Below are positions 13,301-28,300 of a stretch of 64,000 nucleotides of DNA, one piece after another (position 1 is the stretch's first letter; the number at the start of each line of letters is the position of its first letter). The notes beneath the pieces are model-generated. The model searched no databases. It was not told the DNA's origin and saw nothing but the letters and a program-made list of their open reading frames with translations. Made by a program: the position numbers and the translations under genes. This DNA is from Rhopalosiphum padi (taxonomy: Eukaryota > Arthropoda > Insecta > Hemiptera > Aphididae), in NCBI RefSeq assembly GCF_020882245.1, contig NC_083598.1, forward strand, positions 51,993,858-52,057,857. The letters are read 5' to 3'.

Positions 13301-16300
13301 TGCAACGATAAAATAATACGCGGGCACGCGGCGATGCAAGTCAACAGCTGTCGTTTTATCACACCTAGTACACTAACAAAATTGAATGAGAGATCGGTCC
13401 ACACAACAACGCCAAAAGTAACAGTAATGATTCCAGATTTCAATTTGTAATTTTTCATTAAAAAGTTTGCAAGATTCATTAAATAACTTAATTTCTAGTA
13501 GAACGATTTAGATGATTTTTTTTTTTTTTTTGTAAAAATAACTGCATAGTATTTTTGATGCTTTGCCGATTTGCCATTTACGATACACTAAGCATAAATT
13601 AGATTCAGTAAATAATTAGTATTACCTCGTTTGAATAAAAACAATAGATAGAAAACTTCTACTTTGTTATAAATGTTATAATATACACTATATCATGTCA
13701 ACACTATTAAACATATGTATTTACTTAGTTCGCAAAACGACCGTTGGATTTACCTAATGTTATAATACCTAGGTATACAAATTATGGAAACTGATTTACA
13801 TTATTATCGATAACATAATATATTATTTCACTATTCGTAGATTCAAAAATAAACCTATCCATTAAATATAAAATAATAATCGTACTCACTCTTTGTGAGA
13901 CGACTGTGGTCGAGTCAGAAGTATTCACCAAAATTGACTCGGAAATGGGTTTCATGGGCGGTGGTAATTCAAGTTCGTCATCAGGTTCTTCACCGTTCTG
14001 TTCATCTTCGTTCGGTAACGATTTGGTGGCTTCGCTGACGGGTGACTATAGAAACAAAACAACGCACGTATTAATATATTTAATATATATATGTGTATAT
14101 ATAAATATATATATAAACGCGCATCAACAGAAGACTAAAAATTAATAATATGGGAACTTGTTAGTTTATATTAATTCCTACTAAAATAATAATCATAGTT
14201 CGAGACCTGCAGCACGTATAAACGTAAGAAATATATATGCAAGCAAAAAACTATGGGAAAAAAAATTAAATTATTATTACTTTTGAACATACCTATTAAT
14301 TTTATATATTATAATGTATAAGTATGTATAAGTATTTACTTGGTTATATTTTATTATACATGTGATACAGTCATCGATATAGGCATACGCCATGAATATA
14401 GCAGGTAATAATATGGTGATAATATGGTGACTATAGCTAAGTAGGTATAAATTTAGGTTTACTTTGAATTTTTTGTCCGATCCCTTTTTGGTCGACGACT
14501 GCATGTGGGTTTTGTCGACTTTGCTACCGTTGCTGAACTTCCTCAACGGTTGTGGGATCCACATCCTCCTGCGAACAAAATACGATCCACGTAATGAGTA
14601 TACAACATAATTAATAATTAAATTATAATATATACCATTGTGAACGCGGCTGTAGTCAGAGACTATAATAATTATATATATATATATATATATTATATAC
14701 AACCACATATGGTCATAGACCGTAAAACGTGTATTATTATTATAATATATATGGTAATGGGCTGGAGGTTGGGAAATCTTCATATAACCCTATAAGGAAA
14801 CCCAACGGACGAAATATCATCATTGCAATGGCGCCGCAGCAAATCACTTTTATCAAAAAAATATAGCGTTACCGATGAGTTCGTTATAATAATATACGCC
14901 TTTATGAGTATATGTTACGGGCAAAGTATTTAATTTAGGCGTTTTCTATAATGCCCGGGCGTTATATAAAACGGCCTTCGTATATTTGGAAATACAAGTA
15001 CCTATAGATAAAATAATATTTAATCGTAAAGTAAGTATAGTCAAAATACCATGGTCAAATTAAGCACTGATCATTTATTGTAAATTTGGATTAGTTAGCG
15101 TGTTTTCTCATTTGTTCTTATCGGCTTTCTTTTAATGGGGCAGCCCACATATTAAATGTGACATATATGATTGTATAATTTTTATCGTATAATACCATAA
15201 TCGTTAAGACTTTTTACCTACACGGGTTAATTTTCATAAAATTAACTATTCAGTAACCGTGAATTGTATATTTAATGTAGTTTAATTGCGTACTAACTTA
15301 TTCTTATGATTCAAACATGTTTGCATATGGAAAGGTTTAATGTAGATATAATTGTAAATAAAAGTTCAAATACTTCATTTTTTAGTTAAAATATGATCAA
15401 TTAATTGTACATATAATTCAACTAAAGAATAATTTTTAAAAAAGGATTCGAATGATTATAAACTTTTATATTAAATATAAATTTTTTAATTTGGATAGTC
15501 AGGGCTAACAACCAATGTACCTACGTGTGTACAAAAATTTAAGACACGGAAGCAATATATGTAACAATAAGTGTTTTTATAAAAATAAAAAATTAATATT
15601 ATATTTTTGAATAATATAAATATATATAATTCATTATATTTTACAATTAAATAATACATTATCTATATTGTCCAATATACGAAGGCCATTTGATATAACG
15701 TCCGGGCGTTGTAGAAAACGCCTAAATTCTATAATTTGCTCGTAACATATACACAGACAGGTATTTTGTGCAGGTAATATATTTATATATCACGAATACC
15801 AAATGTTAGTGCGTGTTGTGATGTTCCGCGATGAAAAAATAATCACCCAAAGATAATTCAAGTGTAAAAATACTGCAAAGAAGAGCTCACACACCTATAA
15901 TATTATAATAAATATTACACCATTAAAACACATCGATATAGAATTTATATACTTAGAGTCATGGAATAGTATATACTGTGCAAATACATAAATTACATTT
16001 TGAAAGTTTTTTAATTGAGACGAGTTTAACTTTCAGTCAATATAATAATACAAGACTTGTCGCGTGAGTTTCTTTTTTATTTTTCTCAACCTCGGAATAA
16101 CATGGCAAAAACGGTATAAGAATCAAAGTTTGTTCCACGTTGCCATAACGTATATACATCATATATTAATATATCGTACTCATACACTGTTAATGAGTCA
16201 TAACACTCATAACTTATGACCTAAGGCGACCGTCATAATGTTTATTTAATACAAAAATATACAAACGTATAGGTATAGTTTAATTTATTAATTGATCTTT

Positions 16301-19300
16301 TAAATAGTTATTAAAACGAATTTATAAAGAAAAAGTAATAATATTAAAATTAATAATAATAATAATAATACCATACTTAAGTTCAATTAAAATGCACTTA
16401 TATTCCAAAATACAATAATACTAAATCCTAAAATATCTTATCGTTTTAGATATTTAAATACTTCCCATGAACAATACGTTTGATTTAATCAATTAATCAA
16501 TATGTTTGATTATGAATCTGTTCTCTGTAGATTTTATGATATATTTACATGATTATAAACATAGATAAGGTATCTATATATATTTCGTTTTCTCAATATG
16601 ATAAAATGTAGTTAATTATGAATAAAAAAACGGTAAAATTCAACATAAATATATTAATTAGAACAATATATAGAAGTTATTAACTTATACAGAGAAAATA
16701 TTAATAGCAAAGACGCGTTAAACCCACTTATCATTCGAACTTCATAAAATATACAAGATGAAACGAAGTGTAAATCGATAAAATGTATCAGTTTAAAATA
16801 ATGCGGAAATGCATCAATAATAATTGACAGATATTATAATTATTGTAATTAAAACATTTTTTAAAACAATTGATTTATACGATGGTATGTATGCGACATA
16901 ATTTAAATGAATTATTTATCAAATTAATGATAACACATCGCAAACATTAGAATATAATAATATAATATGTTATGTGACAATCAGTAAACCGGAAAATGTG
17001 TATATTTTCAAAACACTCAAAATGAATTAAATAGTATGCATACTGCAAATGTACTCGTATAAACACTATAAACGTACTCATTGTTATTTCTATACACTAA
17101 TGTTACTTTATATTGTTTATTTTTAAAACCTATTGATTTAGGTTGAAATTATTTTATTTATGTTTTTATTATTTATTATAAAGAAATAGTATCCATGTTT
17201 ATTTCAACCGATTTATTAGTTGTCTGATTAAAATAATTTACTAGGTATAAGAGAGGTATGAGAGCATTTATCATTTAAACATAAATATCATTTACATTAA
17301 ATTGTTTTAATCTACCAATGTATGGAAGGAGAAAAGAGTAATTTGAGTTAGAATACTAGTTTCAAATTTCGAATTTTGAAATTCAATTTAATATTGAAAA
17401 TGATACAACACTGGTTTCATACCTGTTTGTGTGTATCCTCAGCTCTATAATTATGTTTTTAAGTAGAACGAATAGCACTCAAACTTTATATTGAAATTTG
17501 AATGTTAAGAAAAAAAATATAAACAACTTAGTCTTATGGACAAGATAATAGTGTGTGGTATTATATATATATATGTATATATATATATAATTTTCCAGTA
17601 GAATCAATTATGTACACAAAAGTTGGTCACAAAAATTCATTATGTATATATATACTAATTATTATTAACAAAAAATAATTCAAACATTTAAGGGTTTCTA
17701 GTAAATTTCATATACAGTTTAGGAAGGATAATTGTATAATTAATTTTTATAGTAGATACCTATTATACTGTAAATTAAGTCACCTTTTCTAATTTGAGAG
17801 GTTAGTGAGGGGAAATGGAGCTAGAACTAGCCATTGGATAAGAAATTTGAATCCCTACTTACACGTTACCAAAAAAAATCGGCGTCCATTTAATATATAC
17901 GATTAATATTTGTTTTAATTACAGAGAAAAAAACTTGTTTAATGATAAACCGTTATTTTAAACCTAATAAATATCCAATTTCGTCAAAATTTAGACTTAA
18001 AAAAGTTCAAACAAGTATAAGAATTTTTAATTATAAAATCTGTCAACATTTTTAGATGATTGCTTACACATATAAATAATACTATACGGGGTCCGGCAGA
18101 ATTCATGACACGAAAGTAGATGGCTTTTGTCTTAGCTGTGATGAAAGAAGAGGATGAGTGGGGTTGCATAGATTGTGTAGCTTTGATGTTGCCATTTTAG
18201 TATCTAACAAAGTATCAACATACCGTAAACGTCATGCGCTTGTTGTTAAGTTTTTTATTTAAATGGAGTCACATATCAGAGCTCAGTGGGCTCTACGCAC
18301 AACGCTAGGCCTCGATCGACACGACTCTGTCCCCAGCCGCAAAACAATTAAACATTGAGTGGATAATTTTAATAAAACTGGATTTACTAAAGACAAAGAG
18401 AATTATCAGACCCCTAACAGCCAAGACGAGCTGGGTGAGGTTAGGCGAGGTATGCAAAGTTTTCATTTGCGACTTGATGCCTGCATTGTATCTCCAACGT
18501 ACTAACGAAGGTCGTCATATGCTAGAAGTGGTTTATCTCATATAAATCATATATATCATAGAATATATTAAATATAAAAACATTGAATTTAAGTAATATT
18601 CTTGTTTTATTCAACTTTACTTTTATGTTCTCTAACTTCTGCCGGACTTATATCCAGTAACATAATAAATTACTATAGTGCCAAGAAACAATCATTATGA
18701 TATTTTTAACGACTCGTAGTCGATACATCAATTATAAAATTATCTCGTTCAACAGAAAGTATAAGAATCAACAATTCAAAAAATCAACGTAATATAGATG
18801 ACAGTTAACTAGTTAACAAAAACCATACAATGTTACTAAGGCGAACATACGACTAGCGTTTCGACAGCCAATAACACGAAATAGGGAGTTGTACTATTTA
18901 ACATGAGTTGTGTAGCTAAATTCATTGATATATAATAATATGGTCACAATTCGCGGCACACTAATAGCTATTATACAATTAATAAGCGATGACAAATATG
19001 GATGCCTGGCGGCCTATATACGATGTGGTATAGACGAATGGATGAATAATACATAAATTGATATTAAATATGACGGATTAAATAATCTTAGCAATTGTGA
19101 AAAATAAAAAAATGATTACGTACCCGCTGAAAACACGTCTTTTGGTCACTGGTGAATTGTTGCAAACTAAAGATGTTGCAACGGTGGTTGCAGCATTATC
19201 CGCACATTCTCCTGAAGTAGTTTCTGGAAGAAGAAAAATAAATTGCAATTAGTACAAATTTTTATCATCACAATCACAAATCAACTGAACTGGTCCAGAA

Positions 19301-22300
19301 TTAATGAGCAATAAATTATTAGTATATACATCCATCTAATCAATCCTCCATAGAGCAAAAAGACACCGAAAACGTAAAAATATTCGCTGTGTGTAGCTCA
19401 GTTATGATTTCGACCAGTTAATTAAAAAAAAAAACTGACGGCGATTAAAGTATTTTTTTTATATAAAAACGAAAGCTTAACATATTTATGTTGATCATTG
19501 TAAGATATAATAATGGTGTATATATTTCAAAAACTGATGGCAGTACACGTTAAAATTTATTTATCACTGAGACTGAAACTATTGCGCAAAAGGTTAAGTT
19601 AATGGGGACGGCTGGCATCATTTCCTATCTAGACAGGATATATTCAAGTGACGAGTGACGTGAGTGTGACGACGACTGTACTAGCCACAATACGACTACT
19701 TCCGGAGCCAATAATAATAATACAAACAAATCAACCCGAGTCAAATAACAATTATTATAAAATTATTGTACTAGGATTAAAAAAAATAACTGCTATCGGC
19801 ACACAAACTAAAATAACATTCAATTTAACGAATAATTATATAATATTATAAATTATTTATAACCACCCAATCATCGATGAATCGCCATTGGATGTTCAAA
19901 TATAAGCTGGTATATAACAGTTGAAAAACGATTCTGTGGCGGTATCTTCAGAAATTCAACACTCAATATTTCACAGTCCATACTAGCGCTCACAGTGGAC
20001 ATTTTTATGTACGGTAAATGCGTGTTGAAAAATGAATACATTTTATTTTATAAAAAAAATACTATTACGACTTTTATAATACTATATAATATTATTATAG
20101 TAGAAAAATATATCATAACAAAATGTTGAAATAACCCGGTAGGCGTGCGTTTATATTTTAAGTTTACATATATATTATATATCTTAAATAACGATCACAA
20201 TTTAAATTATTGCTTATCTATGTAAGCATACAGTACGCAGAAAACATTTAAAATGTAAACAGAATATACAATAATAGAAATAATAAAAATATATATGCCC
20301 TTTTGATCAGCTTTAATTATATCTTTCGATATAACAGTCGAGGTTCAAGAATCAATCCAAGTGAAATTCAAATATTATGCTTTTCTAACCAACTAGGATA
20401 AATACTTCCAGAAATACTAAAAACTGTCAAAAAATACAATTTTTATTATCTCAATAATTATTTTTAATATAGTCAGTGACGTCTTTTGATTTATGTATTT
20501 TCTTACATACGTTTAGCTATACTATTCCATATACTTTAATAATTTCAAAATTTAGATTAGTATATAATACTTTCATGATTCAAAATTATATGTAACTACT
20601 AACTAGAGTTAATAATTGTAGCAAAACTATTTTTTTTTTAAATATATAAAGAACAGTTTTCAAAAAACTTGAATATTAAATGGGATACACCATTATTAGT
20701 CTTATGATTCATTATCTATAATTAATTTTCACAATTTTTGTATGATTCCTGATAATACTCTTATAGCCGTGTTATTGGAAATTTCCTATCCTTCTATACC
20801 CATGTACAATTATTTGGACGTTATCTTTACTTTATTCAACCAATATGCGATTGGACTAAAAAGAGTGGAAAATCACGTAATTAATAATAATATGATCCGT
20901 AACACGCGCCTTTTTTGCCAAAATCTATATAGTACCTACCTACTTATGTATGATGTAATAATAAATTCGATTTTATTGCAATAATAATAATAATTAGTTT
21001 AATGTGTAACAACAGCGGGTGATGAATCCAGGCGATTATCAACTTAAAATTTACGAGGTATTCTTATTAATTTTATTACAACTTAACATGGGCGCCCGCA
21101 GGAAATTTTATCAGGGAGGGGCATAATGAATTCAAACACCAAAAAATACACTAAAAAAAGTTTATTCCTTGTAAACTACAAAATGTGTTAGAATTATATG
21201 AAATCAAATACTATAATGTATTTTATGAAATAATTCATATACATAATCGATATAGTAAAATTACTTATTGCATTATTATTAAGCAACAGGTACAATCTAT
21301 TCGACAATAGAATTTTTAATCGGTATGAAACCTATATAAATATATAATATGAACATAACAAAACCTTGAACTGTAATATGTATATATTAAGTCATTTTCA
21401 ATTAAAAAATTGGAGAATTTCTATAAAATTAAATATATTCCGTATACGATGAAGGCGAAACGTTAACATGAAAAATGCACTTAAGACTTTCTTCTTCATG
21501 CATTAGGTTAATTTTTTTGTTTTGTTTTGTTTTGTTTCTTTAAGTTATATATTGCCAATGTGGTAATGTAGAATTCAGTAATAAATAATAATAATAATAA
21601 TAAAATAACAATTAATAACCGCTAAACAACAGAGACACCAAAGAGCGAATGTAACTGAAATATTATTCGATAAAATTTAATATGTACCAGGTACCTACAT
21701 AATCACAGTAGTAGTTCGTAATTATAATCTATATCGATTAAAAATACTGTTTAAATATTAGGTACCTTACTAAATAATACAACAGCAGTAAAGGTACATT
21801 AAAATATACTTTGGCAGTATATTATTTAGCCCATGATAGGTGTAATTCTTCTGTACACCTATCTATACAATAGCTATTATTCTATATATTATAGAATTAA
21901 TGATACAAACATATATATATACATAAACGTACTATCCAAAACCCTATATAATGTTATTATGTAAATGCGTAAGTGGAACGACGAGGGCGAGCATCAATAG
22001 ATGGAATTAACAAGGTATCAGTCTATTACAAAAATGAAACCACCAAACTAATTAATATACGTATATATTATAGTAAATATTATAACGGTATATGTATATA
22101 TAAATAAAATATACAATGGAATAAGTGTGAGCTATTTTTGAAGGCGAATGTGTTAAAAACAACAACACATCGCCCCCATACAACTTGTAAATAATTAAAA
22201 AATATATATATAAATATAAAAGTATTCAGTATGCATTACATATTTTTCATTTATAGTGCATAGTTTATTTTAATTTTTTATTTAAAATTTTTATCATGAA

Positions 22301-25300
22301 AATTGTTAAATTATTTAAGCGGTATATAAGACACGACATTTAGCTATACCTATCACTATAAAGCTTATATAAATTGTGGTCATACTACAGTACCAGCATT
22401 TTTATCAATATATTATATTGACAACAGATAGTTATATAATATATTTGTTTTTTTTTTACATTTAATAAAATTTTAAAAATAGCTCATGTCTATAATGAAA
22501 ATAGATCGAACTTAACTCTCATTTGTACAAATTTCGTGTGCCGAGACACAATCGAGACGACTTGGATAAGATTTATATCATAAATACGTGGGTTTTATAA
22601 GTCCTACGTTTAACAAAAAAAATTAGCTCTAATAGGTCTTTGCCTATAATAATTGTGGATGGATATTAGTGATGATACAATTAACAAATAGTATATATAT
22701 ATTAGCTTTTTTTTTTAGCTTTTACGCTCATTGCTTCTAATCAATTTATTCCATATCTCTCGTGCGTAAGTCACAACATTTTGGGTAGTATTTTCACACG
22801 TTTTGATTAAACTTAAACAAATTTTCCAGGAATTCCAAACTTTGTGATTAACAGATAGTATTATATGATGCAAATAATATTTAGAATGAGAGTTAAACAG
22901 ATATCGGAAATATTAAAGAATGCGCCGACATCGAAAATATATATATTATACTTTTGCGATATGCGAAACTCGAGAGTCAACACTATCAATAAAAAAGAAA
23001 TTATAAAAAAAAAATAATGGCTAATGAGAAATCGAGTTTTGCAGCAGTAACGTGATCAATCGTATCAAACGGCCCACCCCACAGTAATTTCAATAACGAT
23101 GATGATGAATGAATGATAACTTATACTATCAACTATATGAGATGATGATTGGCGCTTAACTTAACGCATTACCTGCATGTGTTGTCACCAGCCTACGACT
23201 TTACAACATAGTGTAAAAACAGTTTCACACACGGGTAAGGACCGCTCAGGCTGTAGTTCAAGTTAAGCAACCAAATTTTCACATTAAAAGAGAAAATTTT
23301 ATACTGTGCAATATTGTTATACGTGTGTTTTCAATATCAGAATGACAAAAAAAAGTTATTCAAGTTTGAAAAACACAAAAATAATTGGATTTTGGAACAA
23401 TAAGAACTTTATTCATATTAGTGATATTAAAAAATTAAAAACGATGTTACACAAGCCATGTTCTCCTTTTTATAGTGTGAAAATTGGGTTGTTAAAATTC
23501 AATTACAGCCCTAATGGTTCTTATTCACGTGAAATGGTTTTCACTTTGTTATAAGCTTATACGTTTTCAGCCTTGCAGAACGAAAACAACACATGCGGAT
23601 GAAGCGTCCTAAGAATCTGCAGTGCAGAGGAAGCGAATGAGGTTATCTGATGGCAACAATGGGTAATTATAACATTACATGTATGCACATTTCGTTTCTG
23701 TATAAAACGTAATGGCCCGTTTTTCGACATTGAAATACTTCTCAGGAGAACGACGTAATCGATGTTGGTTGGATTCGCGGAGAATATCGAACAATATCTT
23801 AAACTGTGTATACAATGGCATTGCGTGCATTATTTTGAAGAATCTAAGAACCTAACCTAACCTTGTATGACACAAAAAATGTATATCACACATATTTTCG
23901 ACATTCTCTACTTGGCCGTCTTCGACAGAAGGATAATTAAGTGATTTTTTATCAATAACATTTTATAAAAATGTTGACCTTGAAGATGGCAGTCATATAA
24001 ATACAATATAATTGTGTTTACTTTTATCCAGCGGCAGCAGTGACCAAAAAATCCACAAAAAGAATCTAAGTGAACTACGCAATTTTCTGCAGTAACCCTC
24101 AATCCATTTTTAGAATGCAAAAATAAAATTATTAACGTTAAACCTGTTCTTTTCGAGGCTGATCGTATTGCAAACGCGTGTTATGGTATTTGAAAAATTA
24201 ACCGCTTGTTAGTTTGTTACATTTTCTGGAAATGACGCTATTGTGTATATGACACGAGACAATGCAGTATAAATCGTTATGCTATTTATTAAATATTTAA
24301 GTATACATCAACGTTCGTCTTGGTATTTAAGCATGAAGCACAGGTGGTAGATGACGTGAAAGCTCGTTCACGACACGCAAAAGTCGATCCATTAATTGTA
24401 TTATGATAAATAGTATTTATATAAAAGAGGAGATTATTTATCTAAAACCACAAAATTGACTTTAGAAAACTATTTTTTCAGATAACTAATAGGCAAATAT
24501 GTATAATAAATAGTTGCTTTGCGTGTTAATGTATTCCACAGCCCGCTTCTCACGAAGAATTTTACAATAAAGAATTCAAGAAAATACTACAAACCAAAGT
24601 ATAGTTGTAAGTTTATTCAGCAATTATACACACGTAACTGCCACACATGCAGTTAAGACAAAGGCATATTATATTTATCTCCAAAACAGTAATAAAAAAA
24701 TAATCATTCATGGAAAATCACCTTCGTATTATTACTATTACAATAAAATATGCATATATGAATTTATTTTTCATCTAATAAACACAAAATTATAAAAATA
24801 TATGTTGTGTGTGGATACTGTGCCAAACGGTCGACAAAATATTTATATAGTTGTAGTGTGTTTGCGGAATATTTTAGAGTAATGTGTTAGGCCTTTATCT
24901 AACTATAATTATATATAATAGGTTTCAAATGGTAATTGCGTATGTACACTGTACATGCAGAGTATAAGTATAATGCAGTATTATTAATCTAGTTAGTAAA
25001 CGATGTTGAACCATACTACAAATAATATATAAGATTTTATGCAGCTAGAATAAATTGTGTACAAATATTTAAGTATTTTCAGCTAAATCGTTGTTTCATG
25101 CATGGTATGTTTTTTTCTGTACTATCATCAATCATTATTCAAACATTGTAAATATTATATCATTATATTCCATAACATTAAAATATGCGCACAACTACGT
25201 ATATAGATTTCTCGACGTTCTAATCCACTATTGTTCGTTCTTAAAAGTATAAATTATAGCACATATAATGAGGATTCACCTGCACTATTTATTATATATT

Positions 25301-28300
25301 TGATGATGAATATTATTTGCGAGAATATAATACGGTTTAAGCGCACAAAGTCCTATATTTAGTCGGGAACTAATTTATATAATATCATTGTAAGTACAAT
25401 GTACATGAATATGTTTTACTGCAGTCCTATGCAATAGGAACGTGATTACAAATTAAATCATTGTTCACACATAAATTTTTTATCGTAACAAATAGAAGTC
25501 ACATTTTAATTTCATTTTACTGGGATGACGATAATGCATTTTAATTTGTAATAGGTGCACCCCGGTTCATCTAACTTTTAGTACACTATATATATATATA
25601 TATATATTCTTGTGTGTGTGTGTGTGTGCTTTGAATGAAACGTTTTTATCAATTATGAAAGTATTAATAATACTAAATGTTTACAATTTTTTTTTTATTA
25701 TTATTATAATGGTTTTTTGGTTATTTTTAATTTCACGATCGGAAGCAGAACACTTTTCTAAAAATATTGATGTATAAATATAGTATAGTGAACAAATAGT
25801 ATTATATAAATAAGCATTTAAAGTTTAGGCGAGGAGAGTAAAATAGCAAGTGATATAAGAGTTATGGTCCATAACTTCTGCGCTCATCTATTTAAACTTT
25901 AATAATGCATATTTAACTATAATCAAAAACAGTATTTAATATTTTTCACGACATTTTTAGAAAATATACTGTTTTGATATAGAATATATATTTTCGTTAA
26001 AAAAATTTTTTTTAAAAAAACTAGATTTTAAACTTAATATTTCAAATCTTAATCTAAACGTTTTTATTTCAAAAATATATAAATTGATTACGCAATAAAC
26101 ATATAGTTAGCGTGTCAATAAGATGATATTGTGCCTAAAAAAAAGCATAAAATTTTGAATAGAGTATAAAACCACCACTGGACGAAAAACGTTTTATCTT
26201 CCTTGGAGTCAAGCATGTATTGCTCATAGTATCGTCACTATACTATAGTATATGTGAGATACACTTTTTTCTCGATTATAAAATACAAGTACATAAATAA
26301 TAAATCATAACATAATACATGTGTTTAAATCGTCGTCAACACTGCTGCGAAAACAACAATAAAACTTCTTATTCATATTTATAATATTTCGTTTTTACTT
26401 CTTTAGTTCAGCAACTACGATTCACAAAACCGACGATTTAAATTGAAATACGTAGATGAACATTGGGGAAGGGAAGGAGGAATAGTCGATTATTGGATAA
26501 TTTGTCGAAATTTGTTTTTAAATGTATATTTATAATGTATTAGTGTGCCAGTTATACATCTCCAGTTATATACCTCCAAGATTCACACATCGTCGCTTAA
26601 AAAATAATAGTATAAATCATTTAAATACACTGATTAATGTAATAACGACATATTAAACAAACATTGTTTAGTAACAAAGATGGACAGTCAATGTCTAAAA
26701 ACGGACAATAAATAAATGTATAAATAAAAGAACTATTTATAAAAATTATTACACGAAAACGTAACAATAAAAACAATCATAATTAGACGTTAAATTAAAT
26801 TTAGTACGTAAATCACAAACGATGAGATTATTATGGGAAAATGTTAGGCCGAACCGTAATAACGCTGGTGAGATTTCTGAAGGTCCGACCATTGCTGCAA
26901 CAGCCAATGCTAAACTAAAAGAGAGACTGCTCTGTCTTTGTAAGTACTACGTCGGTATTTATCAGGCAGAAAAAGCTTTTTGACTGGATCATTGTCTGAT
27001 AGTTCCATTGTGGGTCAGCAAAATTGCGGGAACGCGCTTTGATTGGCCGTCAAAACTCACAATATAATATATATATATATAGCTTGCGTTCGCGTGGTAT
27101 TATTAGACTTATACGAATTATTAATTTTTTACCTGCCTACAGATACACGCCAGGAGACAGGTGCTGTGGCCACTTCCTGAAATAAGCCCCATACCTTGGA
27201 TCATATATTATACATACCGTACAAACACGCAACACATCTCGAACCGATTGTATACATTATATTTATTATACAAACAAGACGATGAAACACGATCCCCTGA
27301 CATACATAGGTTTATCGTTTATAATGTCACTACTACGTTTCCAAACGAGTTATGTCATCGTCGATTCGAGTATACATCTGTGGCGTATATTATTATTTTA
27401 ATACTATAATATATTTGCGTACCTATTTAAAAATATTTTATTATGAGTACATTACTAAGAGAGCAAATGTTTGTACAACAATATAACACAAGAAAGATGA
27501 AAAATAAGACAATAAATTAATTTATAACTATTTTTTTTGTCTATAAAATACGATCATTATAAATATTGTTATATCGTGTAAACGAGCGGTGCTATTTTCA
27601 AGCGAAAACTTGGTGCAATAATAATAAAATAAATGAAAACAACAACGAATCATATATACAGAGTACCATCGAAATTCTATACGATTGTAGTTTTCACTAC
27701 TAATATTTAAATTAGAAAAAATGACCTATGAGATAAAACAATTTTAAATCATATAATTGAGATCAATTGTATAATAAATATTTTTTTTTTATTAATTAAA
27801 AAAAGAAATTTAAGGCTTAACTTTTAAAACTCAATTATGAACCTATATTTTTAAACATTTTAATGCATTTTGGAAGCTCGTTTGTATGGATGTGTTACAT
27901 GTCTAAACCAGCTTTAGATAAAATGTATTTCTTTATTTTATTATAATTCAAAAACGAATAACTCTAGACATTTGAAATTTTCTTCAAATGTTAATATTAT
28001 CATTTTATATAGATGGTAACATTTTTTTTACTGATAAAATGAATATATTTTAAATACCAGATAATTATGTTTCATATAACGATTTGCGCTTTGATGTTGT
28101 TAGGTATAAATAAATTACAACATTTATAAAATATAATCTATAAGTACTTATCGTTACATCTGTTTCAATAATAAATATCAAAATTTTGTTGTTTTTAACA
28201 ATTACCAATTACTTATTATGATTAGGTATTACTATTGTTATTCGACCTAAGTAATATAACATTCAATTCAAAAAATGCAAGGATTTTAATACTAAAATAA

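Larger units (their letters stand above)
14569..19123 (-). other. trio intron with a foldback element and a transposon fragment
   Basis: A 4.55-kb intron starting GTACGTAATC on the minus strand and ending in TTCGCAG. It contains the foldback element 14913-15747 and the decayed HTH fragment 18263-18505. The remainder is AT-rich without recognisable content. Confidence 0.85.

Noticed and set aside
13183..13479. 98-codon minus frame in a trio intron
   Set aside because: No homology that I can recognise. Its placement between linker exons whose phases already join leaves no need for it.
14277..14783. 168-codon minus frame as a separate gene
   Set aside because: Only 14568-14463 inside it has splice sites and homology; the rest is Ile/Tyr-rich translation of TA-rich intron.
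20742..20984. 80-codon plus-strand frame
   Set aside because: Composition is typical of chance AT-rich frames, with no motif and no splice or promoter context.
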